A stretch of DNA of 64,000 nucleotides from Gracilimonas sp034520725 (GTDB lineage: Bacteria > Bacteroidota > Rhodothermia > Balneolales > Balneolaceae): assembly GCA_034520725.1 (NCBI GenBank), contig JAXHNH010000020.1, positions 1 to 64,000 of the forward strand, written 5' to 3'. This document shows positions 47,016 to 55,547 of the stretch, piece after piece. Positions within the stretch are counted from its first letter, which is position 1. Each line of letters starts with the position of its first letter. Position numbers and translations under genes: made by a program. The notes beneath the pieces are model-generated. The model made no database searches. It was given only the letters and a program-made list of their open reading frames with translations, and was not told the origin of the DNA.

Positions 47016-47906
47016 ATGCCTGAAACCGAACCACATAAATCCGGTTACGTCGCTATCATCGGGAAACCGAATGCGGGGAAATCGACTCTGATGAATTATA
47101 TCCTGGGGGCCAAGATCTCCATTACTACACATAAGGCTCAGACAACACGTCACCAGATCGTAGGTATTTTTTCAGACGAGGATACACAGATCGTATTTCT
47201 GGATACACCGGGTGTGATATCTCCGAAGTATGAGCTCCAAAAGGCCATGATGAAAACCGTGGAACGCGCTCGTTCTGATGCGGATGTCATCCTCTTTATC
47301 CACGACCCCATGGATAAACATCCCACCGATGATGTGATCGAGCTGATCAGATCCATCAACAAACCAATATTTTTGGTCGTCAACAAAATGGATGTGGCTA
47401 ATGAGGATAAGGCTCGGAGATCAGCTGAAGACATTCAGGATAAACTAAAGATCCGTTCCACCCATTACGTTTCGGCAACAGCGGGAACCGGTATAAAGGA
47501 ACTGATGGAAGACATTCGTGCCAGCCTGCTGCCCGGACCTCCCTTCTATCCCAAGGAAGATCTCAGTGAGCATCCCGTCCGTTTCTTTGTTTCGGAGCTG
47601 ATCCGTGAACAAATTTTTCTTCAGTTTCACCAGGAGATCCCCTATTCCTGCACAGTAGAAGTCGTTTCTTATGATGCTGAACCCGATATTGACCGCATTC
47701 ATGCTGATATCATAGTGAATCATAAATCCCAGAAAGGCATGCTGATCGGAAAAGGTGGTTCAGCCATAAAGGATCTTGGAATTGAAGCCCGAAAATCGAT
47801 AGAGGAATTCATTGGCAAGCAGGTCTATCTGGAGCTGCACGTAAAAGTCCGGGAAAAATGGAGAGAGAAAGAAGGCTGGGTTCGGAATTTGGGTTATGGG
47901 AAATAA
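47016..47906 (+). CDS. era: GTPase Era
   Basis: 296 residues, intact. G1 IIGKPNAGKSTLMN, G2 TTRHQIVG, G3 FLDTPG, G4 VVNKMD, G5 SATAGTG. A C-terminal KH domain (IIVNHKSQKGMLIGKGGSAIKDLG) binds the 3' end of 16S rRNA during 30S assembly. Monocistronic by spacing: terminators precede it and lie at 48216. Confidence 0.96.
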   Translation: MPETEPHKSGYVAIIGKPNAGKSTLMNYILGAKISITTHKAQTTRHQIVGIFSDEDTQIVFLDTPGVISPKYELQKAMMKTVERARSDADVILFIHDPMDKHPTDDVIELIRSINKPIFLVVNKMDVANEDKARRSAEDIQDKLKIRSTHYVSATAGTGIKELMEDIRASLLPGPPFYPKEDLSEHPVRFFVSELIREQIFLQFHQEIPYSCTVEVVSYDAEPDIDRIHADIIVNHKSQKGMLIGKGGSAIKDLGIEARKSIEEFIGKQVYLELHVKVREKWREKEGWVRNLGYGK

Positions 47907-48107
47907 AGATTGGAACGCAGATGACGCGGACTGAGCGGATGATCGCTGATTTAAAATAACCCTCGCTCCGCATACTCAAATTAGGATCGGATTGGTTGCG
48001 ACACAAAGTTCTTATACAGGTAAAAAGATCCACAACATCAGTGTCATCCGTATTCCATTCAAAAATTTAATTTGCACCATCCAAAATCTTACCATAGCTT
48101 TTAAGCC

Positions 48108-48188
48108 ATGAAATTAAACGATCAAAATACGAACGGCTCTTTTGCAAACATGTGTTGCATGATGTGTATGTGCATGACACAGACATAA
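48108..48188 (+). CDS. Cys/Met-rich leader peptide of the methionine operon
   Basis: A 26-codon frame, ATG 48108 to TAA 48186. Codons 15-23 read MCCMMCMCM: five Met and four Cys in a row, far above chance. Directly behind it AAGGGCT (48187-48193) can pair with AGCCCTT (48218-48224), which is the left arm of the following terminator. This is the layout of ribosome-mediated attenuators: stalling at scarce Cys or Met codons frees the antiterminator, while completing translation covers it. No strong Shine-Dalgarno is visible. A 26-residue peptide this composed has no evident function of its own. Confidence 0.72.
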   Translation: MKLNDQNTNGSFANMCCMMCMCMTQT

Positions 48189-48224
48189 GGGCTAAGGTAT
48201 AACAACGATTTTTACAAAGCCCTT
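48187..48224 (+). promoter_or_regulatory. Candidate antiterminator hairpin
   Basis: AAGGGCT (48187-48193) and AGCCCTT (48218-48224) are fully complementary, 24 bases apart. The right arm is shared with the terminator's left arm, so the two hairpins exclude each other. The left arm starts inside the stop codon of the leader peptide, where a terminating ribosome would cover it. Confidence 0.65.
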
Positions 48225-48253
48225 TTGAATGTAACTCAGAAGGGCTTTTTTAG
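48216..48253 (+). terminator. Attenuator terminator (first of two)
   Basis: AAAGCCCTT-(14 nt)-AGAAGGGCTTTTTTAG: an 8-9 bp stem then a T-run. It stands 27 bases after the leader-peptide stop and 40 bases before the SAM riboswitch. It could also be read as the era terminator, but era ends 310 bases upstream and a leader peptide lies between. Confidence 0.85.
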
Positions 48254-48294
48254 TAACTTTAATTTCTAACGTTCTTTAAACATACTGTTGCATT

Positions 48295-48419
48295 CTCATT
48301 ACGAAAGGTGGAGGGATCAGGTCCTGTGAAGCCTTGGCAACCGTCCCGATAATTTATTGTCGGGAAAAGGTGCCACATCCTGTTCATCACATAATTAGTT
48401 ATGTGATGGAAAAGATGAG
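48295..48419 (+). promoter_or_regulatory. SAM-I (S-box) riboswitch
   Basis: Outer stem P1 CTCAT (48295-48299) with ATGAG (48415-48419). Core motifs: AAAGGTGGAGGGAT, GTGAAGCCTTGGCAACC, AAAGGTGCCACATCC, and a hairpin arm CATCACATAA/TTATGTGATG. These match the S-box consensus. It precedes metY-metX-hom, as expected for a switch that shuts off methionine synthesis when S-adenosylmethionine is plentiful. Confidence 0.95.
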
Positions 48420-48446
48420 TTCGATAAGACCCGGTTTTTGTAAGGA

Positions 48447-48486
48447 AAGCCTCTTTCGGATTCATCTCTGAAAGAGGCTTTTTTTG
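48447..48486 (+). terminator. Riboswitch expression-platform terminator (second of two)
   Basis: AAGCCTCTTTC-(12 nt)-GAAAGAGGCTT followed by TTTTTG, 28 bases after the SAM-I core and 89 bases before metY. Confidence 0.92.
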
Positions 48487-48574
48487 TTTGATCAAATAAA
48501 GTCTCACAGAGGAGGATCATCAGTTTTGAAGATTCAAAACAAACAAATAACACTTACTCAAACAACCAATTATC

Positions 48575-49903
48575 ATGAGCAACGAAAAAGAAAAACGAGA
48601 CTTTAAATTTGAAACCCTGCAACTTCATGCCGGACAGGAACCTGATTCTGCAACCGGTTCACGAGCTGTACCAATCTATCAAACCACTTCTTACAATTTT
48701 GACGACACGGAACATGCTGCCAACCTCTTTGCCCTGAGAGAATTCGGTAACATCTACACCAGGATCATGAATCCAACTACAGATGTTTTTGAAAAACGTC
48801 TGGCTGCACTTGAGGGGGGAACTGCAGCTGTTGCAACGGCATCAGGTCAGGCCGCCCAGTTTCTGGCAATCACCAACCTGGCCAGCGCCGGTGATAACAT
48901 CGTTTCAACACAATTTCTCTATGGCGGAACCTACAATCAGTTCAAAAACTCGCTGCCACGACTGGGTATTCACGTTCACTTTGCGGAAGAAGAAACCGTG
49001 GACGCTTACGCTAAACACATCGATGATAATACCAAGGCGATCTACGTAGAGTCGATCGGTAATCCGCGCGGCAACGTAGCGGATTTCGAGGGTCTCTCTG
49101 CTTTAGCCAAAGAACATGGGATTGCCCTTGTGGTCGATAATACCTTTGGTGCCGGAGGCGCTTTGGTTCAGCCTCTGAAACACGGAGCTAATGTAGTGAC
49201 CTCATCCGCAACCAAATGGATCGGCGGACACGGGACCTCCATAGGCGGGGTGATCGTGGATGGTGGAAACTTCAACTGGGGCAATGGAAAATATCCCGGG
49301 CTAAGTGAGCCTTCTCCATCCTACCACGGACTCAATTTTTGGGAAGTATTCGGTGAAGATGGACCATTTGGAAACATTGCATTTGCCATCCGTGCACGGG
49401 TTGAAGGCCTTCGTGATTTCGGTCCATCCCAATCTCCTTTCAACAGCTTTTTATTGCTACAGGGACTTGAGACACTCTCCCTTCGGGTTGAACGCCACAA
49501 TGAAAATGCCAAAAAACTAGCCGGTTGGCTGAAAGATCAAGAGGCCGTGGAGTGGATCAATTACACCGGACTGCCTGACCATGATTATCACGAACGTGCC
49601 AAAAAATACCTGAAGAATGGACAATTTGGATCGGTTTTCACTTTTGGTGTAAAAGGCGGATACGATGCCGCCCGGGAGTTCATCGAGAATACCGAGCTCT
49701 CAAGTCATGTGGCAAACATTGGGGATGCCAAAACGCTAGTCATCCATCCGGCTTCCACTACCCATCAGCAGCTCAACGAAGCTGAACAAACAGCCAGTGG
49801 TGTGAAGGGTGATCTCATTCGCGTTTCTGTTGGCATCGAACATATTGATGACATCATTGAGGATTTTGAAAAAGCCTTTGCCAAACTCAAAGTACCGGCA
49901 TAA
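48575..49903 (+). CDS. metY: O-acetylhomoserine sulfhydrylase (MetY)
   Basis: 442 residues, intact. MetY/Cys-Met PLP family: FKFETLQLHAGQEPDSATGSR, YTRIMNPTTDVFEKRLAALEGG, and PLP lysine in TSSATKWIGGHGTSIGG (about residue 213). Length over 420 and the GGNFNWGNGKYPGLSEPSPSYHGL insert mark MetY rather than MetB or MetC. It makes homocysteine from O-acetylhomoserine and sulfide. Member 1 of the metY-metX-hom operon. Confidence 0.95.
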   Translation: MSNEKEKRDFKFETLQLHAGQEPDSATGSRAVPIYQTTSYNFDDTEHAANLFALREFGNIYTRIMNPTTDVFEKRLAALEGGTAAVATASGQAAQFLAITNLASAGDNIVSTQFLYGGTYNQFKNSLPRLGIHVHFAEEETVDAYAKHIDDNTKAIYVESIGNPRGNVADFEGLSALAKEHGIALVVDNTFGAGGALVQPLKHGANVVTSSATKWIGGHGTSIGGVIVDGGNFNWGNGKYPGLSEPSPSYHGLNFWEVFGEDGPFGNIAFAIRARVEGLRDFGPSQSPFNSFLLLQGLETLSLRVERHNENAKKLAGWLKDQEAVEWINYTGLPDHDYHERAKKYLKNGQFGSVFTFGVKGGYDAAREFIENTELSSHVANIGDAKTLVIHPASTTHQQLNEAEQTASGVKGDLIRVSVGIEHIDDIIEDFEKAFAKLKVPA

Positions 49904-49973
49904 ATCAAACCCATGTACTCCATTGCGGGCATGGTGGAAATCCATGCCTGCTTTTTATCTAATCTATACTAAT

Positions 49974-51023
49974 ATGAATGAAGGAATAACCATCACTAAT
50001 CTTAAGAAAAACTGGACCACAGAATCGGGTCACACGTTTAATGAGGTTGATATTGCCTGGAAAAGCTGGGGTAAGCTTAACGAAAAAAGAGACAATGTGA
50101 TCCTGATCTGCCATGCCTTAACCGGACATGCTGCAGCTGATGAATGGTTCAGTGGGTTGTTTAGTGAAGAAGGTATTCTTGATCCTGACCGGCAGTTCAT
50201 TCTCTGTGTGAATGTACCTGGCAGTTGCTATGGGTCAACAGGACCAACTTCCATCAATCCAAAAACGGGCAAAACCTGGCAGGCTGATTTTCCCGAGATC
50301 ACCATTAGAGATATTGTCTCGTTTCATCAACTATTGTTTGATGAATGGGATATCAAAGGCATTGAACTTGTTTTAGGCGGCTCAATGGGAGGAATGACGG
50401 CACTTGAGTTTGCCATCATGGATGAAAGAGTTCAGTCGGCCGCCCTATTGGTAATGGGTAAGGCTCACTCCCCCTGGGCCATTGGTATAAGCGAGGCACA
50501 ACGACTTGCCATTCAGGCTGACCAAAACTGGAACAACGGATTTTATGATCCTGAAGAACCACCTCTCAAGGGCCTCGCAGCCGCACGAGCTATGGCGATG
50601 ATCACCTATCGCACTGCTTTAAATTACGAGGACAAATTCTCCCGTGAGATTCATCCCGACAAGCACATCTTTCAGGTTCAATCCTACCTGAACTATCAGG
50701 GAAAGAAACTGGGTGAGCGTTTTGATGCAAATACCTACATCACACTTTCAAAAGCAATGGATACTCACGATGTCTCAAGGGGCCGGGGCAGTTACAAAAA
50801 GGTGCTCGGAAATCTAACTAAACCTGTACTGATCGTTGGGTTTGACAGTGATAGACTATACCCTATCCATGAACAGCGGGAGCTTGCTGACCTCATTCCA
50901 AACAGCACCTTTGCAGAACTTAGCTCACCTTTTGGACACGATGCCTTCCTGATCGAGTTCGATCAGCTTAACGCACAACTCAAACCATTTTATCACTCAC
51001 TCAAAACATCACATTCATCATGA
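49974..51023 (+). CDS. metX: Homoserine O-acetyltransferase (MetX)
   Basis: 349 residues from ATG 49974 (MNEGITITNLKKNW); an in-frame extension to 49809 lies inside metY and is not used. Alpha/beta-hydrolase fold with ALTGHAAADEWF, nucleophile in GGSMGGMTALEF (Ser about 145), VGFDSDRLYP (Asp) and PFGHDAFLIE (His). It acylates homoserine with acetyl-CoA; some relatives use succinyl-CoA, which cannot be told from the motifs visible. Seventy bases after metY, 4-base overlap with hom. Confidence 0.92.
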   Translation: MNEGITITNLKKNWTTESGHTFNEVDIAWKSWGKLNEKRDNVILICHALTGHAAADEWFSGLFSEEGILDPDRQFILCVNVPGSCYGSTGPTSINPKTGKTWQADFPEITIRDIVSFHQLLFDEWDIKGIELVLGGSMGGMTALEFAIMDERVQSAALLVMGKAHSPWAIGISEAQRLAIQADQNWNNGFYDPEEPPLKGLAAARAMAMITYRTALNYEDKFSREIHPDKHIFQVQSYLNYQGKKLGERFDANTYITLSKAMDTHDVSRGRGSYKKVLGNLTKPVLIVGFDSDRLYPIHEQRELADLIPNSTFAELSSPFGHDAFLIEFDQLNAQLKPFYHSLKTSHSS

Positions 51024-52119
51024 CACTTGCACTAAAACGAACACATTACCGGAAGCAGATCCCAAGAAGAAGAAACTATCCGTATTCCTTGCCGGAATAG
51101 GTGCTGTTGGGTGGAACTTTACTTGAGCAGATACTGGAATTGGATCACCCAAATTTTGAACCTTGAGATCATAGGATTTTGCAATAGCCGCTACACCTGC
51201 TGGGATCCTGATGCTGAACAGCTGGAATATCCCACTGATCTTTGCTGCGGAGCAAAAACAGAATGGAACATTATTCCGGAAAAATTGAAGAAAAGACCTG
51301 AAAATGATCTGATCTTTGTGGATGCCACCGGAAGTGAGAAAGCTGCAAAAGTTTATAGCAATCTGTTACAACATGGTGTGCATATTGCCACGCCAAGCAA
51401 ATTAGCCAATACTTTTGAGCAGCCCTATTATGATGAACTCAACCGGGTTTCCTCAAACGGGAAATCATATTATCGATTTGAGACTGCGGTCGGTGCAGGA
51501 CTGCCTGTTCTCAGTACCATCAAAACCCTACTAAACAGCGGTGATGAGATCACTCGAATATCAGGAGTGCTTTCAGGAACCATGACCTACTTATTTAATC
51601 AGCTTGAGGCCGGAGTTTCATTCAGTCAGGCGGTTCAAAATGCAAAGAATAATGGATACTCTGAACCTGATCCACGCGATGACCTTTCCGGGGAGGATGT
51701 TGCACGAAAGTTTTTGATCCTTGCACGTGTCAGTGGTTTTAATTTCGAGCGTGACCAAATACGGGTCGATACTTTGGTCCCTGAAAATCTTGTCTCCCTC
51801 ACAACTGAAAAATTTCTTCAAAAGCTTCCTGATTATGATTCGCACTGGAAAAGCAGAAATGCCCAGGCTATGGTCAATAACCGTAAATTACGTTACGTCA
51901 GGCGAATTCACACCGGAAGGCATTTCGGTCGGCGTTGAAGAGGTAAAAGCAGATTCTCCCCTATCGAATTTAAAAGGCACGGATAACCTGATCCAGATCT
52001 ATACAAAAAGGTATGCTGATTCTCCCATTGTAATTCAGGGACCGGGAGCAGGAAAAGAGGTAACTGCAGCAGGTGTGCTTGGTGATATTATTGATATTGG
52101 AGGGTTGTTGATGAAATAA
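51020..52119 (+). pseudogene. hom: Homoserine dehydrogenase (frameshifted in this sequence)
   Basis: ATG at 51020 overlaps the metX stop (ATGA). Shifted pieces: LPEADPKKKKLSVFLAGIGAVG (NAD-binding), then from 51111 FCNSRYTCWDPDAEQLEYP, FVDATGSEKAAKVYSNLLQHGVHIATPSKLAN, YRFETAVGAGLPVLSTIKTLL, ISGVLSGTMTYLFNQLEAG, YSEPDPRDDLSGEDVARKFLILAR; then after an indel near 51900 GEFTPEGISVGVEEV and IQGPGAGKEVTAAGVLGDI. The GLP/GAG and LSGT motifs are the homoserine dehydrogenase signature. About 365 residues when repaired. No aspartokinase domain is attached. It supplies homoserine to MetX. Confidence 0.88.
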
Positions 52120-52224
52120 TTCAAAATCAAAAATTTTGAATTTTGAATTTTGAATTATTTATGACTCTTTTGCATGTCTCTTTATTTGGAACGACCTTAT
52201 TTCAAATTAAACAGAAAAAACCTT

Positions 52225-53373
52225 ATGCGCAATTTCGCCCTATATATTTCAATCACCCTTTTGTTCTTCTTTATCTTTCAAACCGCTCATTCTCAGGAAC
52301 GACAGCGAGCCAGAGATCTGGGCATCAAGCCGGGAATTCTGACTCCGGGTCCACTGAATGCAATTACAGATGTAAAAGGAGTCAAAGTGGGTCACCACAC
52401 CATTATCGAGGGTGAGAATATCCGAACCGGAGTTACTGTTATCATGCCTCATGCAGGTGATCTGTTTAGATCCAGGGTTCCGGCTGCAGTTTACGTCGGC
52501 AATGGATTTGGAAAAGCCTTGGGTTTCACTCAGGTTCAGGAACTTGGAGAACTCGAAACACCGATCGGATTGACTAACACTCTCAGCATTCACACCGTAG
52601 CTAATGGTATCACGGATTATACGCTGCGGCAAACCGGGAATGAAAATGTACGGTCTGTAAATCCTGTGGTGGGTGAAACCAATGACGGCTGGCTAAATGA
52701 CATCAGGGGCAGACACGTAAAAAAACAGCATGTATTTGATGCCATTGAAGATGCAAAAGACGGTCTTGTGGAAGAAGGCAGCGTGGGTGCCGGAACCGGA
52801 ACTTCAGCACTTGGATTCAAAGGTGGTATTGGAACGTCTTCTCGCACCCTTCCTGAAAAATTCGGAGGTTATACTGTGGGTGTACTGGTCCAATCAAATT
52901 TTGGCGGAGTCCTTACTATTGATGGAGCACCCATAGGTGAAGAACTTGAAAATCACTACATGGCAAGTGATGTCCCCTATGATGTAGATGGCTCGGTAAT
53001 GATTATTGTTGCCACGGATGCTCCCCTTCTTTCCCGCAATCTAGAACGATTGGCAAAACGTGCACTTTTGGGAATTTCCAGAGTAGGTGGATTTGCCAGT
53101 AACGGCAGCGGTGATTATGTGATCGCTTTTTCTACAAGTGAGGACGTCAGGATCAATAGTGGATCATCCGGTTCAACTCAAAATTATACCGAACTAAAAA
53201 ACTCTGCCACAACCCCGCTATTCATTGCTGCCGTTGAAGCTACAGAAGAAGCCATTCTCAATTCCTTATTTATGGCAACCACCGTCACCGGCGATCGTGG
53301 TCATACCCAAAAAGCCTTGCCTGTTGAAGAGGTTCTTCGCATCATGGAAAAGTATAATTTGCTCGATAAATAA
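52225..53373 (+). CDS. P1-family (DmpA-like) peptidase, secreted
   Basis: 382 residues from ATG 52225 (MRNFALYISITLLFFFIFQT, signal peptide ending at AHS); an upstream in-frame ATG at 52174 is less likely. ARDLGIKPGILTPGPLNAITDVKGVKVGH, VYVGNGFGKALGF, VGAGTGTSALGFKGGIGTSSR, and the autoprocessing nucleophile Ser in ASNGSGDYVIAF. This is an Ntn-hydrolase-like aminopeptidase family (S58). Own transcription is likely, as 105 bases with a TTTTGAATTTTGAATT run separate it from hom. Confidence 0.92.
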   Translation: MRNFALYISITLLFFFIFQTAHSQERQRARDLGIKPGILTPGPLNAITDVKGVKVGHHTIIEGENIRTGVTVIMPHAGDLFRSRVPAAVYVGNGFGKALGFTQVQELGELETPIGLTNTLSIHTVANGITDYTLRQTGNENVRSVNPVVGETNDGWLNDIRGRHVKKQHVFDAIEDAKDGLVEEGSVGAGTGTSALGFKGGIGTSSRTLPEKFGGYTVGVLVQSNFGGVLTIDGAPIGEELENHYMASDVPYDVDGSVMIIVATDAPLLSRNLERLAKRALLGISRVGGFASNGSGDYVIAFSTSEDVRINSGSSGSTQNYTELKNSATTPLFIAAVEATEEAILNSLFMATTVTGDRGHTQKALPVEEVLRIMEKYNLLDK

Positions 53374-53631
53374 CAGCCGGAATCCCCCGAAATATTCTGA
53401 AAAATCTTAGCACAGGTTTTACTGAATTCCCTATATCTCTGGCGATATAATATAAACCTTCCACTCTCTCCCACTTTTCTTTGCCAAGCGATGCTAGTCT
53501 GATTCTTCATTGTACGGTAAAATCACCGTTCCCATATATAAGGAGAGCTGTTTCATCTGACTGAAAGATATTTACCTCAGATCACATTTCAATCAGTTCA
53601 AAACAAAGTTTAAAGAAATAGTGGAAAGCTC

Positions 53632-53661
53632 TTGACACATTGTGGCTCTTTAGGGTACATT
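53632..53661 (+). promoter_or_regulatory. Probable mraZ promoter
   Basis: TTGACA (53632-53637) and TACATT (53656-53661) separated by 18 bases, a sigma-70-like pair. Transcription would start near 53667, inside the TGGGN repeats. Confidence 0.6.
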
Positions 53662-53662
53662 G

Positions 53663-53687
53663 TGGGGTGAAGTGGGAGATAGTGGGG
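53663..53687 (+). promoter_or_regulatory. MraZ operator: three TGGGN repeats
   Basis: TGGGG (53663-53667), TGGGA (53673-53677) and TGGGG (53683-53687), spaced exactly 10 bases apart. Two weaker phased pieces precede them (TGGC at 53643, GGGT at 53653). MraZ is known to bind three TGGGN direct repeats with 5-base spacers upstream of its own gene, so the cluster is probably autorepressed. Confidence 0.85.
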
Positions 53688-53734
53688 ACTTATCTCTATA
53701 CAGTTATATAGCAATCTTAAACACGCGGGATATC

Positions 53735-54202
53735 GTGCCAAGTTTCAAAGGACAATATGAGCATAGTATAGATGCCAAGGGCCGAGTGGCCTTCCCTGCA
53801 AAGTTACGCAAATCTCTCAACCCCTCTGCACAAGAACGCTTCACCGTGGTACGTGGACAAGAACCCTGCCTTTATTTATATCCCGAAGACGAATGGGAAA
53901 ATGTCGAAGCTAAACTATCCCGCATCAATAACTTCACAAAAAAAGGACGTTTAGCGAAAAGAAACTTTCTGCGATATGCTGAGGATGTTTCCTTAGACAA
54001 ACAAAATCGCGTTGCCCTTCCTTCCGATCTGATAGAATATGCAGAAATTGACGGCAAAGCCGTATTTCTCGGGATGGGTGAATATATAGAGGTATGGGAT
54101 CCGGATAAGCTGGAAGAAATTGATTCTGCCCTGGATGATGATGCCTTTGAAGAGATTTTTGAACAAGTGATGAGTAATGAACCGGAAAGTGATGGTGCAT
54201 AA
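53735..54202 (+). CDS. mraZ: Transcriptional regulator MraZ
   Basis: 155 residues from a GTG at 53735 (VPSFKGQYEHSIDAKGRVAFPAKLR); an upstream in-frame ATG at 53660 lies on the operator and is unlikely. Two SpoVT/AbrB-like halves: EHSIDAKGRVAFPAKLRKSL and VSLDKQNRVALPSDLIEYA, each with the DxxxR-x-P DNA-binding pattern. An acidic C-terminal tail is present. First gene of the dcw cluster. Confidence 0.94.
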   Translation: MPSFKGQYEHSIDAKGRVAFPAKLRKSLNPSAQERFTVVRGQEPCLYLYPEDEWENVEAKLSRINNFTKKGRLAKRNFLRYAEDVSLDKQNRVALPSDLIEYAEIDGKAVFLGMGEYIEVWDPDKLEEIDSALDDDAFEEIFEQVMSNEPESDGA

Positions 54203-54203
54203 G

Positions 54204-55121
54204 ATGACCTCATATATAGAACATATTCCGGTCCTGCTTGATGAATCAGTTGACGCCCTTGTCACTGACACAGGTGGCATATATATAGACGCCACTTTAG
54301 GCGGTGGCGGCCATTCTAAAGAAATTCTTAACAAGCTTAGTGATAACGGACGACTATACGGCATCGACCAGGATGATGAAGCTCTTGAAGCTGCATCAAA
54401 TAATATTGGCGATGACCCTCGATTTATACCCATAAAAGGCAATTTTGGCTATCTGACAACTATCCTACCTCCCCATACCCACAGTCAGATAGCCGGAATC
54501 CTTTTGGATCTTGGCGTTTCTACCCATCAGATCAAGGAACCGGAACGTGGCTTCAGCTTTCAGGAAGACGGTCCGCTCGATATGCGCATGGGTAACTTAT
54601 CCGGTGTTTCTGCCTATCAGGTGGTAAATGAATACGACTATGAAAAGCTGCGCGATATCATTTTCCATTACGGTGAAGAAAAGCAAAGCAGAAAGATCGC
54701 AAGAGCGATCATTGAAGCACGACCTATTGAGACAACAGGCGAATTGCAAAAGGTGGTGTCTTCTGTGGTAAATAAAAGATATGAAGTAAAATCACTGGCT
54801 CGTGTGTTTCAGGGAATACGAATTGAGGTAAACCGTGAACTGGAGATGCTGGAAAAAGTACTTGAGCAATCTCTTGAAGTTTTAAAACCCGGTGGACGCA
54901 TAGTCGCAATCTCCTATCACTCCCTGGAAGACCGTATTGTAAAGCGTTTCTTTAAAGCGGGTAATTTTAAAGGGAAAGTTGAAAAAGATTTCTATGGTAA
55001 TCCCATATCTCCCATCAAACCTGTCAATAATGAGATCATCACTCCTACCAAAGAAGAAATTGAACGTAATTCAGCTTCCCGGAGTGCGAAACTCAGGGTT
55101 GCGGAAAAGATTGAGGAGTAA
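54204..55121 (+). CDS. rsmH: 16S rRNA (cytosine1402-N4)-methyltransferase RsmH
   Basis: 305 residues from ATG 54204 (MTSYIEHIPVLLDESVDAL), 1 base after the mraZ stop. SAM-binding IYIDATLGGGGHS, GIDQDD, GILLDLGVSTHQ; C-terminal GGRIVAISYHSLEDRIVK and RSAKLRVAEK. Full length and intact. Confidence 0.95.
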   Translation: MTSYIEHIPVLLDESVDALVTDTGGIYIDATLGGGGHSKEILNKLSDNGRLYGIDQDDEALEAASNNIGDDPRFIPIKGNFGYLTTILPPHTHSQIAGILLDLGVSTHQIKEPERGFSFQEDGPLDMRMGNLSGVSAYQVVNEYDYEKLRDIIFHYGEEKQSRKIARAIIEARPIETTGELQKVVSSVVNKRYEVKSLARVFQGIRIEVNRELEMLEKVLEQSLEVLKPGGRIVAISYHSLEDRIVKRFFKAGNFKGKVEKDFYGNPISPIKPVNNEIITPTKEEIERNSASRSAKLRVAEKIEE

Positions 55122-55126
55122 GCATT

Positions 55127-55541
55127 ATGATGGTACAATCGCCACTTAAAAAACATGATATAAGACCAAATCTCCGAAGGGTAGAAACACCTTCGGGCAA
55201 AGGGAAAACCGATTCGACTCCAAATGGTAAAAAGTCCGGCTACAGGAAAGTTAAAAGCAAGGTCAGTATTCCGAAGTTCAAACCCTGGAAGATAATTCTG
55301 GGGAGTATCATCATAGGTATTTTGGGGTTTAGCTTACCTGACACATGTTTTTTCGACACAGAGACTTCTTGAAGAAGTTCAGTTTCTGGAAGCAGAGTAT
55401 AACCGATCCAGGGCTCAATTTGACGAGCTTAAATTACGGTATGATCGCATGGTGGGTCCGGCCGATATCTACGAAAAAGCCGAAGCTCAGGGATTTATTA
55501 ACGGTGGTCCCGCAGAAAAAGTCATTGTCATAAAGGAATAG
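55127..55541 (+). pseudogene. ftsL: FtsL-type division protein (one frameshift)
   Basis: Basic N-terminus (SGYRKVKSKVSIPKFKPWK), one membrane helix (IILGSIIIGILGF), then an indel near 55332 and, in the next frame, THVFSTQRLLEEVQFLEAEY and FDELKLRYDRMVGPADIYEK, a coiled coil typical of FtsL, ending PAEKVIVIKE before TAG at 55539-55541. 137 residues when repaired. FtsL sequences are poorly conserved, so identity rests on position between rsmH and ftsI and on topology. Confidence 0.78.
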
Positions 55542-55547
55542 GGTCCA

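Larger units (their letters stand above)
53374..53734. other. Spacer before the division cluster
   Basis: 361 bases without a gene. It holds the mraZ promoter and operator (53632-53687) described separately. I see nothing else. Confidence 0.7.

Noticed and set aside
48216..48253. Hairpin as the simple era terminator
   Set aside because: It is 310 bases from era, directly behind a Cys/Met-rich frame, and its left arm is shared with a competing upstream arm. A dual role remains possible.
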